From the NCBI RefSeq assembly GCF_000966975.1, contig NZ_JZWV01001100.1, forward strand, positions 1 to 6,641: DNA of 6,641 bases. Direction: 5' to 3'. Each line of letters begins with the position of its first letter. Within the stretch, counting starts at the first letter, position 1. Source of the stretch: Streptomyces katrae (GTDB lineage: Bacteria; Actinomycetota; Actinomycetes; Streptomycetales; Streptomycetaceae). A program made the translations under genes and the position numbers. Positions 1 to 6,380 of the stretch are shown here, piece after piece. The notes beneath the pieces are model-generated. The model did no database searches, was not told where the DNA came from, and was given only the letters and a program-made list of their open reading frames with translations.

Positions 1-17
1 CCCCAGAGAACGGTGAA

Positions 18-70
18 GGGCGGGTAGGGGACCGGCCCCGCGCAGCGGAAGCCCGTACCCCGGCCCGCCC
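18..70 (-). terminator. Candidate terminator after the PAC2 gene
   Basis: A 7-bp perfect inverted repeat (GGGCGGG at 18-24, CCCGCCC at 64-70) starts about 12 bp past the PAC2 stop codon. It encloses very GC-rich DNA that can form inner stems, for example GGGG at 27-30 with CCCC at 36-39. No T run follows, which is common for GC-rich actinobacterial terminators. The loop between the outer arms is long, so the exact fold is uncertain. The flanking bases 1-17 and 71-81 show nothing else. Confidence 0.4.
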
Positions 71-81
71 GAACCGGACCG

Positions 82-1065
82 CTAGGCCTCGGGGGACTCG
101 TCCCCCGGCTCCTCGGGCGGCGCGGCCGGAGGCTCCTCCGCGGAGGGGTCCGGCTTGCGCTTCGGGGCGCGCGGCCCCCCGGAGGTGTCCCGCAGGTACG
201 ACCCGTCGGAGGGGTCGGTGGACGACGGGTCCCGCCGCCGCAGGTACCGCTCGAACTCCCGCGCGATGGCGTCCCCCGACGCCTCCGGCAGGTCGGCCGT
301 GTCCCGCGCCTCCTCCAGCGTCTGGACGTACTCCGCCACCTCGCTGTCCTCGGCGGCCAGTTGGTCCACCCCCAGCTGCCACGCCCGCGCGTCCTCCGGC
401 AGTTCACCGAGCGGGATCCGGATGTCGATCAGGTCCTCCAGCCGGTTCAGCAGCGCCAGCGTCGCCTTCGGGTTCGGCGGCTGCGACACGTAGTGCGGCA
501 CCGCCGCCCACAGCGACACCGCCGGCACGCCCGCGTGCGTACAGGCCTCCTGGAGCACGCCCACGATGCCCGTCGGGCCCTCGTACTTGGTCTCCTCCAG
601 GTCCATCGTCCGCGCCAGGTCCGGATCGGACGTCACCCCGCTGACCGGCACCGGCCGGGTGTGCGGGGTGTCCCCGAGGAGCGCGCCGAGGATGACGACC
701 ATCTCCACGCCCAGCTCGTGCGCGAAACCGAGCAGCTCGTTGCAGAACGACCGCCACCGCATGGACGGTTCGATGCCCCGCACCAGCACCAGGTCACGCG
801 GCTTCGCCCCGCCGATCCGGACCACCGACAGCCGCGTCGTCGGCCAGGTGATCTTCCTGACCCCGTGCTCCAGGAACACCGTCGGCCGGTTCACCTGGAA
901 GTCGTAGTAGTCCTCGGCGTCGAGCGCCGCGAAGACCTCGCCCTTCCACTCCCGGTCCAGGTGCGCCACCGCACCGGAGGCGGCGTCACCCGCGTCGTTC
1001 CAGCCCTCGAACGCGGCCACCATGACCGGGTCGATCAGCTCGGGCACGCCCTCAAGCTCGATCAC
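82..1065 (-). CDS. PAC2 (proteasome assembly chaperone 2) family protein, gylX position
   Basis: This encodes 327 residues resembling actinobacterial PAC2-family proteins. Their biochemical role is not established; the fold is shared with eukaryotic proteasome assembly chaperones and resembles nucleoside phosphorylases. The conserved core spans about residues 1-220, with an N-terminal IELEGVPELIDPVMVAAFEG block, GIEPSMRWRSF at about 97-107 and LGALLGDTPHTRP at about 126-138. The tail after about residue 275 is rich in Pro, Asp, Glu and Ser and is probably disordered. There is no signal peptide or membrane segment, so it should be cytoplasmic. I chose the GTG at 1065 because GGAAGGAG lies 6 nt upstream and the conserved family sequence begins there; the frame stays open to a GTG at 1131, but that extension has no good SD. 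It follows glpD after a hairpin and matches the place of gylX, the last gene of the Streptomyces gylCABX operon as I remember it. The family call is firm; the function is unknown. Confidence 0.85.
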   Translation of the reverse strand: MIELEGVPELIDPVMVAAFEGWNDAGDAASGAVAHLDREWKGEVFAALDAEDYYDFQVNRPTVFLEHGVRKITWPTTRLSVVRIGGAKPRDLVLVRGIEPSMRWRSFCNELLGFAHELGVEMVVILGALLGDTPHTRPVPVSGVTSDPDLARTMDLEETKYEGPTGIVGVLQEACTHAGVPAVSLWAAVPHYVSQPPNPKATLALLNRLEDLIDIRIPLGELPEDARAWQLGVDQLAAEDSEVAEYVQTLEEARDTADLPEASGDAIAREFERYLRRRDPSSTDPSDGSYLRDTSGGPRAPKRKPDPSAEEPPAAPPEEPGDESPEA

Positions 1066-1071
1066 CCAGGT

Positions 1072-1079
1072 CTCCTTCC
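1072..1079 (-). promoter_or_regulatory. Shine-Dalgarno that fixes the PAC2 gene start
   Basis: On the minus strand, GGAAGGAG lies about 6 nt before the GTG at 1065. It falls inside the longer open frame that begins at 1131, so it argues for the internal GTG as the true start. Confidence 0.7.
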
Positions 1080-1102
1080 GAAGTTCCTTGCGTACGTGGG
1101 AA

Positions 1103-1132
1103 AGCCTAAGCCTTGTGGGGTCGGCCGCCACA
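1103..1132 (-). promoter_or_regulatory. Possible promoter for the PAC2 gene
   Basis: A TAGGCT hexamer (minus strand, 1103-1108) resembles a Streptomyces -10 box and lies between the post-glpD hairpin and the PAC2 SD. TTAGGCT also occurs upstream of glpF at 5329-5335. The DNA 17-18 bp further upstream (GTGGCG or TGTGGC) is a poor -35. This is only a suggestion that the gene could be transcribed independently of the glycerol operon. Confidence 0.22.
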
Positions 1133-1141
1133 GCCCACGAC

Positions 1142-1173
1142 AGAGGGGCGGTTCCCCTCGGAACCGCCCCTCT
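1142..1173 (-). terminator. Strong hairpin after glpD (14-bp perfect stem)
   Basis: AGAGGGGCGGTTCC at 1142-1155 and its exact complement at 1160-1173 enclose a 4-nt loop. The hairpin begins about 18 bp past the glpD stop and has no following T run, as is usual for Streptomyces terminators. It should end or reduce transcription of the glycerol operon before the PAC2 gene, or protect the 3' end of an upstream transcript. Confidence 0.75.
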
Positions 1174-1191
1174 TCCCCACCTGCGTACGAG

Positions 1192-2799
1192 CTATGCCTT
1201 GCGGGCCAGCATCTCCTCGACGCGGGCGCGTACGGACTCGTCGTCCAGGCCGCGGATGGTCACCGTCGTACGGCGGCGCAGCACGTCGTCCACGGTCTCG
1301 GCCCACTCGTGGTCACGGGCGTAGGCGACCTGCGCCCAGATCTCCGGGCCGTCCGGGTGGATGCGCTCGGCCAGCGCCGGGTCCTCGTTCGCCAGGCGGG
1401 CGATGTCGAAGGCCAGCGAGCCGTAGTGGGAGGCCAGGTGTCGGGCGGTCAGCGGGTCCATCCGCGCGCCGGGGTCGCGGTCCACCAGCAGGCGGTGCGC
1501 GACGGCGTTCGGGTTGGCGACACCGGGCAGCGGGACGCGGCGCACGAGGGACTTCACCGGCTCCATGTCATCGGTCAGCGGGCTGCCCGGGAGCTTGGCG
1601 AGCTTGTCCATGACCACGCGGCCGATGTGGCGGTACGTGGTCCACTTGCCGCCGGCGACGGACAGCATGCCGCCCGCACCCTCGGTCACGACGGTCTCGC
1701 GCTTGGCCTTCTCGACGCCGCCGGGGCCGCCCGGCAGGACGCGCAGGCCGGCGAAGGCGTACGTCATCAGGGAGCGGTCGAGGTCGGCGTCCTTGATCGA
1801 GAAGGCGGCCTCGTCCAGGATCTGCTGGATGTCCTTCTCGGTGGCGCGCACGTCCGCCGGGTCGCCCTCGTAGACCTCGTCGGTGGTGCCGAGCAGGAGC
1901 TGGTCCTCCCACGGCAGGGCGAAGGTGATGCGGTACTTGTCGATCGGGGTGGCCATGGCGGCCTTCCACGGCGACTTGCGCTTCATGACGATGTGCGCGC
2001 CCTTGGAGAGGCGGATCGACGGCAGCGCGTGCTTGTCTTCCATGCGCCGCAGGTGGTCCACCCACGGGCCGGTGGCGTTGAGCACGACGCGGGCGTCGAC
2101 GCCGAACTCGGTGCCGTCGAGGCGGTCCTTGAGCTCGGCACCCGAGACCCGGCCGCGCGTCATGCGCAGGCCGGTGACCTCGGCGTGGTTGAGGACGACC
2201 GCACCCGACTCGACGGCCGCGCGGACCGTCATCACGGCCACGCGGGAGTCGTTCATCTGGTGGTCGTAGTAGACCGCGACGGCCTTGAGGTTGTCGGTCT
2301 TCAGGCCGGGGTTGTCGGCGACGGCACGGGCCGGGGATATGACCTTGCCCATGCCGTCGCCGAAGGCCGAGAGGGCGGAGTAGGCGAAGACGCCCGCGCC
2401 CAGCTTGGCCGCACCCACCGGGCCGCCCTTGTAGACCGGCAGGTAGAACGTGAGCGGGTTGACCAGGTGCGGGGCCACGTCCTTGGCCAGCACCCGCCGC
2501 TCGTGGTGGTTCTCGGCCACCAGCTTGACCGCGCCGGTCTGCAGGTAGCGCAGACCGCCGTGGACGAGCTTCGAGGAGGCGGAGGAGGTGGCGCCGGCGA
2601 AGTCGCCCGCGTCCACCATGGCCACCCGCAGACCCGACTGCGCGGCGTGCCAGGCCACCGAGGTGCCCAGGATTCCACCGCCGATGACCAGCAGGTCGTA
2701 CGTGGCCTTCGACAGCTGCTCACGGGTCTCGGCGCGGCCCGGGTTCGAGCCGGCGGTCGGGTGCGTGCCCAGTGCGGGGACGCTCTGCAGGGTGCTCAT
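1192..2799 (-). CDS. glpD: Aerobic glycerol-3-phosphate dehydrogenase (FAD-dependent)
   Basis: This 535-residue flavoprotein oxidises sn-glycerol-3-phosphate to dihydroxyacetone phosphate and passes electrons to the quinone pool. It corresponds to gylB of the Streptomyces glycerol operon. The dinucleotide-binding motif GGGILG is at residues 40-45, after the strand YDLLVIG, with an acidic residue (Asp63) ending the second strand. The segment TSSASSKLVHGGLRYL (71-86) and the family signature GGKWTTYR (383-390) are typical of GlpD. SKGAHIV (265-271) and LGTTDEVYEGDP (303-314) lie in the substrate/FAD core, and the C-terminal part (about 420-530, including RDHEWAETVDDVLRRRT) is the DAO C-terminal domain. 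No membrane helix is evident, so peripheral membrane attachment, as in E. coli, is inferred. About 33 polar residues precede the Rossmann fold, longer than in E. coli. The ATG at 2799 has GAGGAG about 11 nt upstream. The gene starts 39 bp after glpK and is probably cotranscribed with it. Confidence 0.95.
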   Translation of the reverse strand: MSTLQSVPALGTHPTAGSNPGRAETREQLSKATYDLLVIGGGILGTSVAWHAAQSGLRVAMVDAGDFAGATSSASSKLVHGGLRYLQTGAVKLVAENHHERRVLAKDVAPHLVNPLTFYLPVYKGGPVGAAKLGAGVFAYSALSAFGDGMGKVISPARAVADNPGLKTDNLKAVAVYYDHQMNDSRVAVMTVRAAVESGAVVLNHAEVTGLRMTRGRVSGAELKDRLDGTEFGVDARVVLNATGPWVDHLRRMEDKHALPSIRLSKGAHIVMKRKSPWKAAMATPIDKYRITFALPWEDQLLLGTTDEVYEGDPADVRATEKDIQQILDEAAFSIKDADLDRSLMTYAFAGLRVLPGGPGGVEKAKRETVVTEGAGGMLSVAGGKWTTYRHIGRVVMDKLAKLPGSPLTDDMEPVKSLVRRVPLPGVANPNAVAHRLLVDRDPGARMDPLTARHLASHYGSLAFDIARLANEDPALAERIHPDGPEIWAQVAYARDHEWAETVDDVLRRRTTVTIRGLDDESVRARVEEMLARKA

Positions 2800-2838
2800 G
2801 TCTCTTCAGCTCCTCGTCGATTCGACAGCTGGTGCGTG

Positions 2839-4365
2839 TCAGCTGGCGTTTTCGTCGTCGATCCAGCCCATGGACCGCTCGACGGCCTTGAGCCAGTTCT
2901 TGTACTCGCGGTCCCGCTGGTCGGCGGGCATGCGCGGGGTCCACTCCGCCGCGCGGCGCCAGTTGGCGCGCAGGGCGTCGGTGTCGGGCCAGAAGCCGAC
3001 GGCCAGGCCGGCGGCGTAGGCGGCGCCGAGGCAGGTGGTCTCGGCGACCATGGGACGGACCACGGGGGCGTCCAGGAAGTCCGAGAGCGTCTGCATCAGC
3101 AGGTTGTTGGAGGTCATACCACCGTCGACCTTGAGGGCCGCCAGCTCGACGCCGGAGTCCTTGGTCATGGCGTCGGTGATCTCGCGGGTCTGCCAGGCGG
3201 TGGCCTCCAGGACGGCACGGGCGATGTGCGCCTTGGTGACGTACCGGGTGAGGCCGGCGATCACACCGCGGGCGTCGGAGCGCCAGTACGGGGCGAACAG
3301 GCCCGAGAAGGCCGGCACGAAGTAGGCGCCGCCGTTGTCCTCGACGGAGGAGGCCAGGGTCTCGATCTCGGCCGCGGACTTGATCAGGCCCATCTGGTCG
3401 CGCATCCACTGGACGAGCGAGCCGGTGACGGCGATGGAGCCCTCCAGGGCGTAGACCGGCTTCTGGTCGCCGATCTGGTAGCCGACCGTGGTCAGCAGGC
3501 CGCTGTAGGAGTTGATGATCTTGTCGCCGGTGTTCATCAGCATGAACGTGCCGGTGCCGTAGGTGGACTTGGCCTCGCCCTCGGCGAAGCAGGTCTGGCC
3601 GAAGAGGGCGGCCTGCTGGTCACCGAGCGCCGAGGCGACCGGGACACCGGCGAGGACGCCGTCCTTGACGTGGCCGTAGACCTCGGCGGAGGACTTGATC
3701 TCGGGGAGCACGTTGAGCGGGACGCCCATCGACTCGGCGATCTTCTCGTCCCAGGCCAGGGTGTGCAGGTTCATCAGCATGGTGCGCGAGGCGTTGGTGA
3801 CGTCCGTGACGTGCGCACCGCCCTGGGCGCCACCGGTGAGGTTCCAGATGACCCAGGAGTCCATGGTGCCGAAGAGGATGTCCCCGGCCTCGGCGCGCTC
3901 GCGCAGGCCCTCGACGTTGTCGAGCAGCCAGCGGACCTTCGGGCCGGCGAAGTAGCTCGCCAGCGGCAGGCCGGTCTCGCGGCGGAAGCGGTCCTGGCCG
4001 ACGTTGCGTCCGAGCTCCTTGCAGAGGGCGTCGGTGCGGGTGTCCTGCCAGACCAGCGCGTTGTGCACCGGCTCGCCGGTGTTCTTGTCCCACAGGACGG
4101 TGGTCTCGCGCTGGTTGGTGATGCCGACGGCCTTGACGTCGGCGGCGGTGATCTCGGCCTTGGCGATGGCGCCGGCGACGACCTCCTGGACGTTGGTCCA
4201 GATCTCGGTGGCGTCGTGCTCGACCCAGCCCGGCTTCGGGAAGATCTGCTCGTGCTCCTTCTGGTCGACGGCGACGATGCGGCCGTCGCGGTCGAAGACG
4301 ATGCAGCGGGAGGAGGTGGTGCCCTGGTCGATCGCGGCGATGAAGGGGCCGGTGCTGCTGGTCAT
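2839..4365 (-). CDS. glpK: Glycerol kinase
   Basis: This 508-residue FGGY-family kinase uses ATP to convert glycerol to sn-glycerol-3-phosphate, trapping it in the cytoplasm. It corresponds to gylA. The N-terminal phosphate-binding motif DQGTTSSR is at 13-20, and the glycerol-contacting Arg-Glu pair sits in NQRETT (84-89; R86, E87). Y138 begins [13 protein letters not shown], the first FGGY signature region. The catalytic Asp is D249 in [12 protein letters not shown], and the second signature begins at DGGMTSNN (414-421). Length is normal for the family. The loop before the catalytic Asp (about 231-243) lacks both the E. coli fructose-1,6-bisphosphate site (GGKGGTR) and the phosphorylatable YHFFG-type histidine loop of Firmicutes, so neither allosteric control looks present. 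The ATG at 4365 has AGGAG 8 nt upstream. It lies 79 bp after glpF and 39 bp before glpD, as expected of one operon. Confidence 0.97.
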   Translation of the reverse strand: MTSSTGPFIAAIDQGTTSSRCIVFDRDGRIVAVDQKEHEQIFPKPGWVEHDATEIWTNVQEVVAGAIAKAEITAADVKAVGITNQRETTVLWDKNTGEPVHNALVWQDTRTDALCKELGRNVGQDRFRRETGLPLASYFAGPKVRWLLDNVEGLRERAEAGDILFGTMDSWVIWNLTGGAQGGAHVTDVTNASRTMLMNLHTLAWDEKIAESMGVPLNVLPEIKSSAEVYGHVKDGVLAGVPVASALGDQQAALFGQTCFAEGEAKSTYGTGTFMLMNTGDKIINSYSGLLTTVGYQIGDQKPVYALEGSIAVTGSLVQWMRDQMGLIKSAAEIETLASSVEDNGGAYFVPAFSGLFAPYWRSDARGVIAGLTRYVTKAHIARAVLEATAWQTREITDAMTKDSGVELAALKVDGGMTSNNLLMQTLSDFLDAPVVRPMVAETTCLGAAYAAGLAVGFWPDTDALRANWRRAAEWTPRMPADQRDREYKNWLKAVERSMGWIDDENAS

Positions 4366-4444
4366 GGTGGCTGCTCCTGGCAGATCTGTTGAGTAGGCGG
4401 AATCAGGAGGGCGGTGCGGATCTTACGAACGCGGCCGAAGCTGA

Positions 4445-5227
4445 TCAGGCGAACGCGATGTTGTACAGACCGCCGGCGAGCAGGGCACCGACGAGCGGGC
4501 CGGCCACCGGGATCCAGGAGTACCCCCAGTCCGAGCCGCCCTTGTTGGGCAGCGGGAGCAGGGCGTGGACGATGCGGGGACCGAGGTCGCGGACCGGGTT
4601 GATGGCGTAGCCGGTCGGGCCGCCGAGGGAGAGGCCGATGCCGACGACCACGAAGGAGGTGATCAGGACGCCGATGACGCCGAGGCCCTTGCCGTCGTCC
4701 TGGAGGCCCTGGGTGAGGATCGCGAGGACGAGGACGAAGGTGCCGATGATCTCGGTGGCCATGTTCTGGACCACGTTGCGGATCTCGGGGCCGGTGGAGA
4801 AGATGCCGAGCACCGGGCCGGCGACGTCGTGCGGGTGCGGGTCCTCCGGGCCGAGCCTGGCGTCCTTGATGTTCTCCGGGTCCGCCAGGTGCGCGCGGAA
4901 CTGGCCGTAGTAGGTGATCCACATCAGCACCGCGCCGATCATGGCGCCGAGCAGCTGGCCCGCGAGGTAGACGGGGACGTCGCCCCACTCGCCGGTCTTG
5001 ACGGCTATGCCGACGGTGACCGCCGGGTTGAGGTGCGCGCCGGAGAGCGGCGCGGAGACGTAGGCGGCGATCAGGACGGCGAAGCCCCACCCGAAGGTGA
5101 TCGCGAGCCAGCCCGCGCCGCGGGCCTTGGAGCTCTTGAGCGTGAGGGCGGCGCACACGCCGCCGCCGAGCAGAGTGAGCAGGGCGGTACCGATGGTCTC
5201 GCCGATGAAGATGTCGGAGCTGGACAC
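4445..5227 (-). CDS. glpF: Glycerol uptake facilitator (aquaglyceroporin, MIP family)
   Basis: This 260-residue membrane channel passes glycerol into the cell by facilitated diffusion. It corresponds to gylC, the first gene of the structural operon. Six hydrophobic segments are visible, plus the two half-helices with HLNPAVT (65-71) and [12 protein letters not shown] (207-218). The filter residues match a glycerol channel rather than a water channel: W47, G198, Y207 and R213 line up with E. coli GlpF W48, G191, F200 and R206. The second motif is NPV (210-212) instead of the usual NPA. The loop at about 109-145 is long and polar, as in other Gram-positive GlpF proteins. I chose the GTG at 5227, which has a strong AAAGGAG 6 nt upstream; the in-frame ATG at 5245 and the start at 5293 lack an SD. 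The PAC2-like +66 nt extensions seen in frame add sequence without family similarity. Confidence 0.94.
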   Translation of the reverse strand: MSSSDIFIGETIGTALLTLLGGGVCAALTLKSSKARGAGWLAITFGWGFAVLIAAYVSAPLSGAHLNPAVTVGIAVKTGEWGDVPVYLAGQLLGAMIGAVLMWITYYGQFRAHLADPENIKDARLGPEDPHPHDVAGPVLGIFSTGPEIRNVVQNMATEIIGTFVLVLAILTQGLQDDGKGLGVIGVLITSFVVVGIGLSLGGPTGYAINPVRDLGPRIVHALLPLPNKGGSDWGYSWIPVAGPLVGALLAGGLYNIAFA

Positions 5228-5233
5228 CCGCGA

Positions 5234-5240
5234 CTCCTTT
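5234..5240 (-). promoter_or_regulatory. Shine-Dalgarno that fixes the glpF start
   Basis: AAAGGAG on the minus strand lies 6 nt before the GTG at 5227. An upstream in-frame ATG (5245) would place this SD inside the coding region and has none of its own, so the GTG is preferred. Confidence 0.75.
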
Positions 5241-5259
5241 GTCATACGTCCAGGGGTGG

Positions 5260-5289
5260 GCGGACACCGGGTCCCTCCGGTGGGTCCGC
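5260..5289 (-). promoter_or_regulatory. Hairpin in the glpF mRNA leader
   Basis: In the minus-strand RNA, GCGGAC (5289-5284) pairs with GTCCGC (5265-5260), and ACCGG (5281-5277) pairs with CCGGT (5270-5266). This gives 11 base pairs with a 2-nt CC bulge and the 6-nt loop AGGGAC. It ends about 20 nt before the glpF SD, so it sits in the 5' leader of the operon. It could stabilise the transcript or affect translation; no known riboswitch class is recognisable. Confidence 0.45.
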
Positions 5290-5328
5290 ACACTCGGTGA
5301 GTGCTTCACCGGTCCATGGCCTCGCCCT

Positions 5329-5358
5329 AGCCTAACGCGTATTGCCGGTAGGTGTTCG
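5329..5358 (-). promoter_or_regulatory. Possible proximal promoter of the glpFKD operon
   Basis: TAGGCT on the minus strand (5329-5334) resembles a -10 box. The region 17-19 bp upstream (GAACAC or CGAACA at 5352-5358) is a poor -35 but overlaps the candidate GylR operator, as might be expected for a regulated promoter. It lies about 50 bp downstream of the other candidate promoter; I recall, without being able to check, that gylCABX has two start sites. Confidence 0.35.
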
Positions 5359-5370
5359 ACAATGCCGACC
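5342..5370 (-). promoter_or_regulatory. Candidate GylR operator upstream of glpF
   Basis: On the plus strand, GTTCGACAATGCCGACC (5354-5370) is an imperfect inverted repeat that matches the site before gylR (6344-6360) at 15 of 17 positions. A second partial half-site, TTGCCG, begins at 5342, exactly 20 bp from ATGCCG at 5362. The element lies between the two candidate promoters, overlapping the probable start region of one and the -35 region of the other, a position suited to repression by an IclR-type dimer or tetramer. Confidence 0.55.
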
Positions 5371-5380
5371 GATGAACGGC

Positions 5381-5410
5381 AGTTTTCCGCCTGGGTTCAG
5401 AACGCGTCAA
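5381..5410 (-). promoter_or_regulatory. Candidate distal promoter of the glpFKD operon
   Basis: On the minus strand, TTGACG (5405-5410) matches the -35 consensus well and is followed, after an 18-bp spacer, by AAAACT (5381-5386) as a possible -10. Transcription would begin near 5374, just before the candidate GylR operator. This is the best sigma-70-like pair in the gap. Confidence 0.45.
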
Positions 5411-5414
5411 GGCC

Positions 5415-5425
5415 TGACCAGGTCA
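5415..5425. repeat. Perfect 11-bp inverted repeat TGACCAGGTCA
   Basis: TGACC and GGTCA flank a central A, just upstream of the candidate distal glpF promoter; on the minus strand the arm overlaps a TTGACC hexamer. It could bind a second regulator (for example one mediating carbon catabolite control) or be chance. Confidence 0.3.
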
Positions 5426-5460
5426 AAGAACCGGATCGTTACCACTCGGTACGATCGCCC

Positions 5461-5480
5461 AAAACCGGCCAACGGCCGGT
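5461..5480 (-). terminator. Candidate gylR terminator with T run
   Basis: On the minus strand, ACCGGCC and GGCCGGT (5480-5464) form a 7-bp stem with a GTT loop, followed directly by TTT. It lies about 75 bp after the gylR stop and upstream of the candidate glpF promoters. It should separate gylR transcription from the operon, though some readthrough is possible. Confidence 0.6.
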
Positions 5481-5493
5481 CCTGAAACGAAGA

Positions 5494-5534
5494 GGTCCAC
5501 CCGAATGGCGCCCAAAGCGGCCAAGGGGTGGACC
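5494..5534 (-). terminator. Second hairpin downstream of gylR
   Basis: GGTCCACCC (5494-5502) and GGGTGGACC (5526-5534) are perfect 9-bp arms. Within the 23-nt loop, TGGC (5506-5509) and GCCA (5520-5523) extend the stem. It starts about 20 bp past the gylR stop and, with the hairpin at 5461-5480, makes a tandem 3' end structure. Confidence 0.5.
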
Positions 5535-5553
5535 AAAGGGGATCAGGTCAAGC

Positions 5554-6321
5554 TCAGAACCGGCCCGCTCCAAGATCGCGCGAAACCGACCGGGCGCAGT
5601 CCCGTACCGCGGCCACGAGGGCCGGACGGGGCTCCCCGGACTCCCCGCAGACCCGCTCCACGGCGCCCGCGACGGCCACCGCGCCCACCGGCATCCGGCG
5701 CCGGTCGTGGATCGGCGCCGCCACCGAGGCGAGGCCCTCCCACGTCTCCTCCACGTCGGCCGCCCAGCCGCGCGCCCGGGTCAGGTCCAGGACCTCCTCG
5801 AAGCCCGCCGCGTCGGTCACCGTCCGCGGGGTGAACGCCTCCCGCTCCGCGTCCAGGGCCTCCGTGTGCGCCACCGGGTCGTAGGCCGACAGCACCTTGC
5901 CCAGGGCCGTGGAGTGCAGCGGCTGCATGGCCCCCACCTCCAGCACCTGACGGCTGTCGTCCGGCCGGAACACGTGGTGCATGATCAGCACCCCGCTCTT
6001 GTGCAGCACCCCCACGTACACGCTCTCGCCGCTCGCCCGGGCCAGGTCGTCCGTCCACACCAGCGCACGGGCGCGCAGCTCGTGCACGTCCAGGTAGCTG
6101 TTGCCCAGCCGCAGCAGCTCCGCGCCCAGCTGGTAGCGCCCCGAGGCCGGGTCCTGCTCCACGAAGCCCTCGGCCTGCAGGGTGCGCAGGATCCCGTGGG
6201 CCGTGCCCTTGGCCAGGCCCAGGGCGGACGCCACGTCCGACAGGCCCAGCCGGCGCTCCCCGCCGGCCAGGAGCCGCAGCATCGCAGCGGCTCGTTCGAG
6301 CGACTGGATGTTCCGTGCCAT
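5554..6321 (-). CDS. gylR: GylR, IclR-family regulator of glycerol catabolism
   Basis: This 255-residue protein has the IclR layout. A winged helix-turn-helix spans about residues 4-65, with the HTH at about 27-48 (LSDVASALGLAKGTAHGILRTL). The C-terminal effector domain spans about 75-250 and contains the conserved MQPLHSTALGKVLSAYDP (132-149) and GWAADVEETWEG (185-196). Position directly upstream of the glycerol genes identifies it as GylR, which in S. coelicolor represses gylCABX and itself and mediates glycerol (or glycerol-3-phosphate) induction and glucose repression. I chose the ATG at 6321: AGGAGG lies 7 nt upstream, and the family similarity begins at ARNIQSLERA. The 95 additional codons open to 6606 cover the promoter and the start of metH on the other strand. 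Two candidate operators lie 20-60 bp before the start, consistent with autoregulation. Confidence 0.93.
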   Translation of the reverse strand: MARNIQSLERAAAMLRLLAGGERRLGLSDVASALGLAKGTAHGILRTLQAEGFVEQDPASGRYQLGAELLRLGNSYLDVHELRARALVWTDDLARASGESVYVGVLHKSGVLIMHHVFRPDDSRQVLEVGAMQPLHSTALGKVLSAYDPVAHTEALDAEREAFTPRTVTDAAGFEEVLDLTRARGWAADVEETWEGLASVAAPIHDRRRMPVGAVAVAGAVERVCGESGEPRPALVAAVRDCARSVSRDLGAGRF

Positions 6322-6343
6322 CGCGCAGCCTCCTGCTGACGTA

Positions 6344-6380
6344 GTTCGACCATGCCGAACACTATCGGTCGATGCCGACC
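6344..6380 (-). promoter_or_regulatory. Candidate GylR operators before gylR (tandem, 20-bp phased)
   Basis: GTTCGACCATGCCGAAC (6344-6360) is an inverted repeat with perfect 5-bp outer arms GTTCG/CGAAC. A second element, GGTCGATGCCGACC (6367-6380), has arms GGTCG/CGACC. Their shared ATGCCGA half-sites start at 6352 and 6372, exactly 20 bp (about two helical turns) apart, on the same face of DNA. They flank the candidate gylR -10 box. The first element is near-identical to the one before glpF. Confidence 0.55.

Noticed and set aside
1066..1131. Longer PAC2 start at GTG 1131
   Set aside because: The extra 22 codons hold the SD for the internal GTG at 1065 and show no family similarity.
361..4392. 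Very long plus-strand open frame (1343 codons) opposite the PAC2 gene, glpD and glpK
   Set aside because: It is antisense to three clearly identified genes, and its translation is low-complexity His/Arg/Gly/Val-rich. Such open antisense frames are a routine effect of GC-rich third positions.
5228..5293. Longer glpF starts at 5245 and 5293
   Set aside because: Neither has an SD, the extension overlaps the leader hairpin, and GTG 5227 has AAAGGAG at ideal spacing.
5308..5319. Three-codon upstream frame (ATG GAC CGG TGA) in the glpF leader as a control uORF
   Set aside because: No SD precedes it and a frame this short arises easily by chance.
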